From contig VZSF01008157.1 in NCBI GenBank assembly GCA_013398295.1, positions 48,038-112,037 on the forward strand: a DNA stretch of 64,000 nucleotides, given 5' to 3'. Shown here piece after piece: positions 58,101 to 64,000 of this stretch. The translations under genes and the position numbers were made by a program. The DNA comes from Chionis minor (lineage: Eukaryota > Chordata > Aves > Charadriiformes > Chionididae). A model generated the notes under the pieces. The model was given only the letters and a program-made list of their open reading frames with translations, did no database searches and had not been told where the DNA came from. The stretch's first letter is position 1. Every line of letters begins with the position of its first letter.

Positions 58101-61100
58101 CGCTAGAGACCACGACGCCCGGGCAGAGTCTGGATGCGTGGCCCTGCTCAATCTCCAGCTGAGAACTGCGGCATGACCTGATGCCAAACTGTCCTACCAC
58201 AGATACTCTCCTCTTTTCCACAACTGCCTGAATTTCTCAGCACTTACTTCTGCCTGGCACATTCCAGATCCATTTTATGGCTTTGCAGAGCCGCCTCCAC
58301 CCGGCCCATCTCCAGCTGAGCATTCCCGATGCAGCTGTAGAGGTTTGCGATCAGCTCGTTCTTGTTGGGGACGTCCTCACCTGACCACCCTTGCACGGTT
58401 TTCAGCACACGCTGAGCTTTTCGGCAGCTTTCTTCGGGGGTGTCACCAGTCAGCACTGGGGACAAGCAGGAGATTTCAGGCCTCAGACAAAGCTTGGGAA
58501 AGGTCAGAGCCCCGTAACTCCACATGCGGCTCCTACACCCCCCCCCCAGCCCCCGGGAAACCTGCGCCTGGGAGATGACGCTTCTGATCCTCCCCCCAGC
58601 ACCGGCACCGCTGGAAAATTTTGATCCACTTTGATCACAGCAAGTAGGGGGAAATTGGGGAAATTGCTGCCAACACGTCACACCAGCTGGGGAAAATAAA
58701 GGAGAATGATGCTGCTTGTCTGAAGGTTTTGAAAGGCCATAGCTGTCGCAGCAGGGCAGCCTGGCCTTGGGGACAAAGTTGTAGCTGCAGGATTTAGGAT
58801 TTTTTCTCCTAAATTAGCCCTGGCAGCTGTGTTCGTTGGGCCCGGCTGGGCTGCAGTGCTGTGGGAATGGGACAGCACGGTGTTTCAGACAGAGGTGTTT
58901 GCTACGCACGCAGCAGTGGCCGACCCGGCTTTGATACCTCCGCGTGTCCCGCAAGCTGGCCAGCAAGAGCTCAAGTACAGAAAAAGCTGAGAAAAAAAGT
59001 ACGTTGGATTCTGTGTCTAAGGAACTGTGGGGAAAGGTGAGGAATACAAAAGCAAATGCTTCCCCAAAACTGCCCACTAGCGTTTGTCAATACTTGCGCT
59101 GCTTCTATTGTTCTGGTCTGTAATTACTACAGCAAATAATTACACGTGCCAATCATCATTTTCTTACTGCTTCCAGCCAGGACACCTACACTGGTCGATG
59201 TCCTCCATGCTCTTCACAATGTATCTGCCAACCTCAGCTGGTTTTTGCTTCTTGTCCCGGATCCACCTTTGCTGCCGGAGCCTGCGCTCTCTCACGCGGG
59301 CGTAAATCGGCTTCTGCTGCTGCCAGAATTTACTGCGCGTGTCCAGGTAGGAGATGCCACTCAAAACCAGGTCCGCTACTTTGATCCCCTGCTTCATGGT
59401 GCTCTCCATCAAATCTGAAAATGACAGCAGGGCCCAGGGGAGTATTAATATACCCGAGGGGTGAAGGTGCTCTTCAGCGGGGGCTGCTTGTGAACGCTTT
59501 TCTGCCCCGATAGAGCCAGGCCCAGACATTAAAGTCGTCAGATTAGGGGGGACATGACGGGAAACTCTTGCCGTTACCCACACCGCGCGTTTTCGTGAGC
59601 CACAGCGGGGGTTCCCAGCCCCCGGGGGTGCTGCCTTCTCGGCCAGTAAGAGCCAAAAAGGGGCCCAGTTACTGGGGGCAGCTGTGACGAGGGAGCACCC
59701 GTCCCCCTGCGTGGGGCATTTGCACCGAAAGGGCGCTGCGGGCAGCGCTGGGGATTAGCTCACAAGGTGGAAACTGAGAAGGGTTTTACGTGCCTGGAAA
59801 CCAGGTAGCCCACATGTATTATTAATGGCAGTAATACCATAAAACCTGTGAGGAGACTAAATTCTTAATTACTTCCCTATTACTGGGTAAAGAGTTCCCT
59901 AGAAAAATGATGAAAGGGGAATCACCTTTCTGCCCAGTTCTAAAATACAACACTTCTCTGAATCCCACATCTTGATCCTACCAGCGTTTACAACAAAACC
60001 ACACATGAGTTACAGTCTTACGAGCAACGCTTTGCCCTTAATGCAAGCGTTAGTGGAATTTATCATTATGACAGACATTAAGTAATTTCTAATGATATTG
60101 CTTCTGATTTCATCAGCACAGATTGCTTTGAGTTGATTTATTGTTCGTTATAAAAGCCTGGCATTTAATAGGGAAGGAAATATGCTTGGTTATGGGACTG
60201 GATCTGGCTCCAAAAATACCTGTGCTCTGCAGACACCTGCCCCTCTCGGGACCCCGTGTGCCATGTGAGCTCTGACACAAGTAAGGGAGAGCAGCCAGAG
60301 GGGTATAAAAGAAGAAGAAAAAAAGAACTTGCTTAGAAGGACATTTAGTTAAAGACAATGGAGAAACACCTTCATCCTTGAGCAACTTCTCCAGGTAGGC
60401 CTTGTCAGCATAAAGCTCTCCAAGAAGCTGTCGCTCCATTTTTGGATTCCTCACAGGCTGCTGTTTCCTTGTCCATTTTTGATCTTTGGTCAGTTTGATT
60501 TGGAGTTTCTGATTTGCTTTTTTGCACTAGGGCAAGAAAAAAAATAAAGGAAGGTGGGGGAGATTAGTGGGGAACACTAGTATTAGCAGAATTCTGCTTA
60601 CAGTCCATATAAGCCCACTTATTTTTAAAACAAAAGCAAAAAGTCAGCGTCTCTCCAATGGCTTTGCTCATGAGCAACTGAAATTTCGCACCCGGTTGTG
60701 CTCCCTCCCTTCCGAGAACAGGAGGGACCGTTGCAGTAAGAGCCAGGATTAGTCCTGCCCCGTGTCCGTGCTGTCCTGGAGACGCCCCGGTCAGCGCTGG
60801 CAGAGGCAGGTCCCGCTGGAACAGGCTGCCCCAGCCTGCGGGAACCTCGGGAGGGTGTTCCTGGAGCTTCACAGCCAAAACCCCAACAATTACAGCGCTA
60901 ATCTTTAGGCTCCTTTGTACAAATCACTTCTACCACTGGCGCCCCGTAATTCCAGCTGAAAGAAGCAATGGCCATTCACTGCGCTGGCTTCAAAGGGAAA
61001 CGTGGCGCGGCACCTCGGGGGAACGAGGCACTGCTTCAACAGACCACCCCAAAATTAAGCAATCGGGAAAGTGTCCGTTACCAAAACGCGAACCTTAAAC

Positions 61101-63820
61101 ATCAGGTAAACCCAAAGTAAATACTGCAGATAAAAGCCTCCTGGCTCCGAGCTCCGTGCTGTTACTCATTAGCCTTTGACAGGGATCAGAAACACCCAGC
61201 GGAACAGGCTGGCAGAGACGTTTCAGCCCGCGCTTTGTTTCTCCTTGGTTGCTCTTCACGCCTCTCCCTAAATCCTGCGCACCTTGAGCCAGAACTACAC
61301 TAAAAGCGGGCGCATAACGACTCTCGATGGATGAGTGTGTGTCCTGCGCTCGGAAGGCTGGAGCAGCCCTATCCCCCTCCACGCTGCTGCAGAGACTGTC
61401 AGTGCTCTAAGGCCCGTTTCAGAAAGTGCCAGCGTTATAATAACTGTAGATTCTCAAGCAAGAGCTCTTCAGACCGTACCTCTGCCTGCCTGCTCACAAA
61501 GCACAGATCCTCTTTATTCTCCAGTTTAACCGAGGATGGGCCTGCAAATACAGAGAAAACACTCATTAGTGGTCAAGAATAGCAGTGCAGAGGCTTTAGA
61601 AATGAAAAGGACCATAAATGTGCCGAGCCTACGATGTCCTGTTTGAAATAAAGCTCCCTACTAATTCTTTCACATGAAATATGTGGATGTTGCTGTATTC
61701 CATAAACTGGGAATACAGTAGGGAATGCAGCTCCTCTCGGGATTTTAATTACTATTTTCTCATGGCAGCAGGAGGCTCCCATCAGAGCGCAGATTTCCTA
61801 CAGAGACACGCTACATCCTGCATGGAAACAGAGTGGGGAAAAGGATGGCAGGTTCTCCTGAGGGATCAGAGCTGAAGTCTGAAACGGAAGGAAAGGTCTC
61901 AGTGCAGGGATCTCCAGCCACCCAGAGAACTGTTTTAAAGTTTGTGTGCACTGACATTCCGGGGAAACTCCTGTTTCGTTTTCACTCCGACACCCCGCTC
62001 TGCTATTCAGATGGGCAAGATGGCTCCTTGTTTTGGCCTGGTCAGAAGGAAGAGCTTCTCCTGCTGCTGCAGAAGGATTTCCCGCAGCCAGGCCGCCAGC
62101 GCCGCGGTACGTGGCTTCGGGGAAGGCAGGTGCTCCGGAGTCTGCCCAGCAGAGCAGGTTCCGTAAAGCACTTTTGGGGATGTGCCCTCTCCATGTGCGC
62201 GCGTTTCCCAGGCACCGGAACACCTGGGCGAAACGCTAACGTCTTCCTCGCAGGCCACATCTGGGAACTTTCTCTGCTTTTTTTTGAGAAATCTCACACC
62301 TGAAAGCGCTTCAGGCTCATGCGCGGCTGGGACATGACGTTAACCTGTGGCGCTGGAGGTGGGCTGGGGAGTTGCCACCGATTTTGGGGTGAGTGAAGCC
62401 CTGAAATAGGTGAAGGACCAAGGGCGGCGTGGGGGTGCGTGGCAGGGCGTGTCGTGGGGGTGCGCGGGGACAGGCTTCCCGGGATCCCCCCGAGCACTCT
62501 CCAACCAGCCCGGCGGGTTCCGTGGTGGCCCCGCCAGCCGCACGCGGGCTGCTCCGTGCACATCCACCTGCCCCAGAGCGGGTGCACGTCCTGCCCATGC
62601 CCGTCTGCGCCTGACAGTGTTGCTAAGGGAAAAACTAAGGGAAAAGGGACAGGTTTCCAGTTGGCTTTGAACATCCCTGGGTCCTTGGCCTCTCCTGGCT
62701 CCTGCAGGACCCATCCTGTGATCCAAGCCAGCGGTTATGAAAGCCGTGCGCCGTTGCAAGAGTCAACAGTTTCACTGGTCTTGTGCAACATAAATTGGAG
62801 GAAAGTCAGGATGTGGGGAAGGCCGGTCTCAGGTAGCGAGGCAAATTTCATTACGAACTTTGAATATTAGGATAAAGATCTCAAAATGGGTTCTGTAATC
62901 AGCGGGGCTGTCAGCAGATGAGCTGCTTTGTTCCGTGTTACCTGGAACGTTTTCAAGGTGACTTTGGGAATTTAAGTTAGTGTCATAATTTACTTGCATA
63001 ACTGGAGTTATTAGACACTGTACAGGAATAGGCATTTGGCCAAAAAAAGAAAAGAAGACAAAAGGAACAGGGCTGCGCCGGCTTTGGTGCTTCCCGGTTT
63101 CATCCGAGACCGGCCACCGAGCACAGGAATGCAGCGGCAAAGCAGCTCTGCCGTCGCAGGGTCCTCGGGTGCCCTTTGCCACCAGCTGCCCACCGAGCGG
63201 TGCCCGGCTGCACCCACCGGCGCCACGCGATGGAACTCTTACTTCCGACGCAGTTGAGGATCGCCTCCCGGCATTTCTCGATGCCCAGCCAGAACTTCTG
63301 CAGCTCCGGCCGCAGCCTGCAGCCTCGGTGGTAAAACACCAACGCAAATTCAAAATCGCCCATGGTGTATAATGTCTCTGCTTTTTGGTACAGCCCCTAG
63401 AATGACATTGGGGGGGAAAGAAAGAATAAGAAAGAGGGGAAAAAAGTTTCCGAGATCTCCATGAACTCCCCGCTAGGCAGAAGGAGCGCCCTGCGCCAGC
63501 GCAATGTGCGTACGGCCCCATCCAGCCCTGGAATTCTTTCCCAGTTGTTGACCGAGCACCTCCACTTCTCTGCCAGCAATAAAACCCTCAAGGGCCTGTT
63601 GGGAGTTGGCCGTTTCTGCGCAATCCCGCCCCAGACCCCCGGCGTTTGACCAGCCCAGGCCTCGGCCAGCCCGGGCGCCGGCGTTTACCTTGGAGAAGGT
63701 TTTGTCGTTTTGCAGCGCAGCCTCAGCGTCCCTCAGGGAATTGTCCGTGTCCCCGAGCTTCAGGTGGCATCTGGAGCGGGCCACCAGGCAGTGCTTGTCC
63801 CCCGCCCGCAGCCGCAGCGC
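55125..63820 (-). CDS. ODAD4: ODAD4 (TTC25), outer dynein arm docking complex TPR protein, ten exons; first exon beyond the right edge
   Basis: Minus-strand exons: 63820-63689, 63396-63243, 61541-61480, 60526-60370, 59414-59190, 58455-58248, 56776-56690, 56503-56307, 56131-56031, 55235-55125. Phases agree throughout and give 477 residues to a TGA at 55125-55127. Diagnostic segments: GDKHCLVARSRCHLKLGD, KAETLYTMGDFEFALVFYHR, RQLLGELYADKAYLEKLL, QQKPIYARVRERR, NKNELIANLYSCIGNAQLEM, ALDNIGRVYVRMGKFQQAID and EKTWLFHEIGQCYLEL, all closely following human TTC25. The TPR repeats help anchor outer dynein arms to doublet microtubules in motile cilia; loss causes primary ciliary dyskinesia in humans. 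The first exon (about 38 residues in human) is missing. After the last conserved segment (ALDYVSKSFVEELKE) the frame ends within about 20 residues, whereas human continues with a charged tail of about 150. The final exon's end is therefore tentative. Confidence 0.93.
57413..57426 (+). promoter_or_regulatory. Near-consensus CTCF-binding motif
   Basis: CCACCAGGGGGCGA differs from the strong vertebrate core CCACCAGGGGGCGC only at the last base. It lies in a CpG-rich part of an ODAD4 intron. Occupancy cannot be known from sequence. Confidence 0.55.
57553..57582 (+). repeat. GGGGA tandem repeat, potential G-quadruplex
   Basis: Five or more runs of three to four G separated by single A or AC. Located in an ODAD4 intron, on the strand opposite the transcript. 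Confidence 0.65.
59415..60369 (-). other. ODAD4 intron (955 bp)
   Basis: The donor on the minus strand is GTGTTT, weaker than the others. No additional feature seen. The intron at 60527-61479 is similarly plain. Confidence 0.6.
61542..63242 (-). other. ODAD4 intron (1.7 kb)
   Basis: No exon, repeat or second gene recognised; several overlapping open frames on both strands are non-conserved. The remaining introns over 300 bp (55236-56030 and 58456-59189) are likewise featureless, and 63821-64000 is the start of the intron leading to the unseen first exon. Confidence 0.55.
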
Positions 63821-64000
63821 CTGGAAGGCAGCGGGCAGCGCTGGGCCCCGGCCGCCGGCTTGGGCCCCACGAGCGCCTGGAGCCGGTGGCTCCGACGGGG
63901 ACCCGCCGCGTCCCAGCGCGGCCCTCGGGGGGGACGGGACGGAGACACCCGTTTTGCGGCGACAACGACTCCCTGGGTGTTCGTCCCCAGGTGACCCGTC

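Larger units (their letters stand above)
56777..58247 (-). other. ODAD4 intron with CTCF-like site, G-rich tract and an unexplained open frame
   Basis: 1.47-kb intron between the NKNELIANLY exon and the ALDNIGRV exon. It holds a CCACCAGGGGGCGA motif (57413-57426), a G-rich repeat (57553-57582), and a minus-strand open frame ending at 57717 that is described in the findings. Exons either side join in phase without it. Confidence 0.6.

Noticed and set aside
60775..60860. CR1-like words (GGAACAGGCTGCCC) in an ODAD4 intron
   Set aside because: Only one short word matches; flanking bases do not follow the CR1 consensus, so a second CR1 copy is not supported.
1..64000. Prokaryote-type systems (operons, CRISPR arrays, toxin or defence loci) or endogenous viral genes
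   Set aside because: All strong coding signals are spliced vertebrate genes; no regularly spaced repeats, gag/pol/env-like frames or LTR pairs were seen.

Overview
This is a vertebrate, almost certainly avian, nuclear genome window. Evidence: spliced genes with GT-AG introns, short GC-rich introns, CpG-rich promoters, a CR1 LINE fragment, and the gene order ZNF385C - NKIRAS2 - DNAJC7 - CNP - ODAD4 (TTC25). From memory that is the order in human 17q21.2, whose bird counterpart is a GC-rich microchromosome (chicken chr27). I cannot name the species. The sequence is a draft: two large N gaps (22713-22962 and 53371-53572), one 5-N gap (2000-2004) and isolated single Ns at 22358, 22488, 50151 and 54425.

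Layout. 1-173 (+): C-terminus of a domesticated hAT-transposase-like protein, possibly the C17orf113 counterpart, which would be nested in a ZNF385C intron. 6678-17427 (+): seven exons of ZNF385C; its first exons lie upstream of the window. 21335-22505 (-): the three coding exons of NKIRAS2. ZNF385C and NKIRAS2 converge, with polyadenylation signals 14 bp apart near 20430. 22706-41975 (+): DNAJC7, head-to-head with NKIRAS2 across a 200-bp CpG-rich interval; most of its first coding exon is lost in a gap. 49353-51742 (-): CNP, the myelin cyclic nucleotide phosphodiesterase, convergent with DNAJC7. 55125-63820 (-): ten exons of ODAD4, a ciliary dynein-docking TPR protein, with its first exon beyond the right edge.

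The genes do not form one pathway. They are NF-kB inhibition (NKIRAS2), HSP70/HSP90 co-chaperoning (DNAJC7), myelin RNA/nucleotide biology (CNP), motile cilia (ODAD4), and zinc-finger RNA/DNA binding (ZNF385C), held together by conserved synteny. I found no undescribed multi-gene system. The most useful observations are assembly faults that damage gene models (a false 249-bp duplication, a 4-nt loss in NKIRAS2, a swallowed DNAJC7 exon 1), a cluster of SOX-type motifs in a CpG island upstream of CNP, a near-consensus CTCF motif in an ODAD4 intron, shared promoter and terminator zones, and an apparently short ODAD4 C-terminus.
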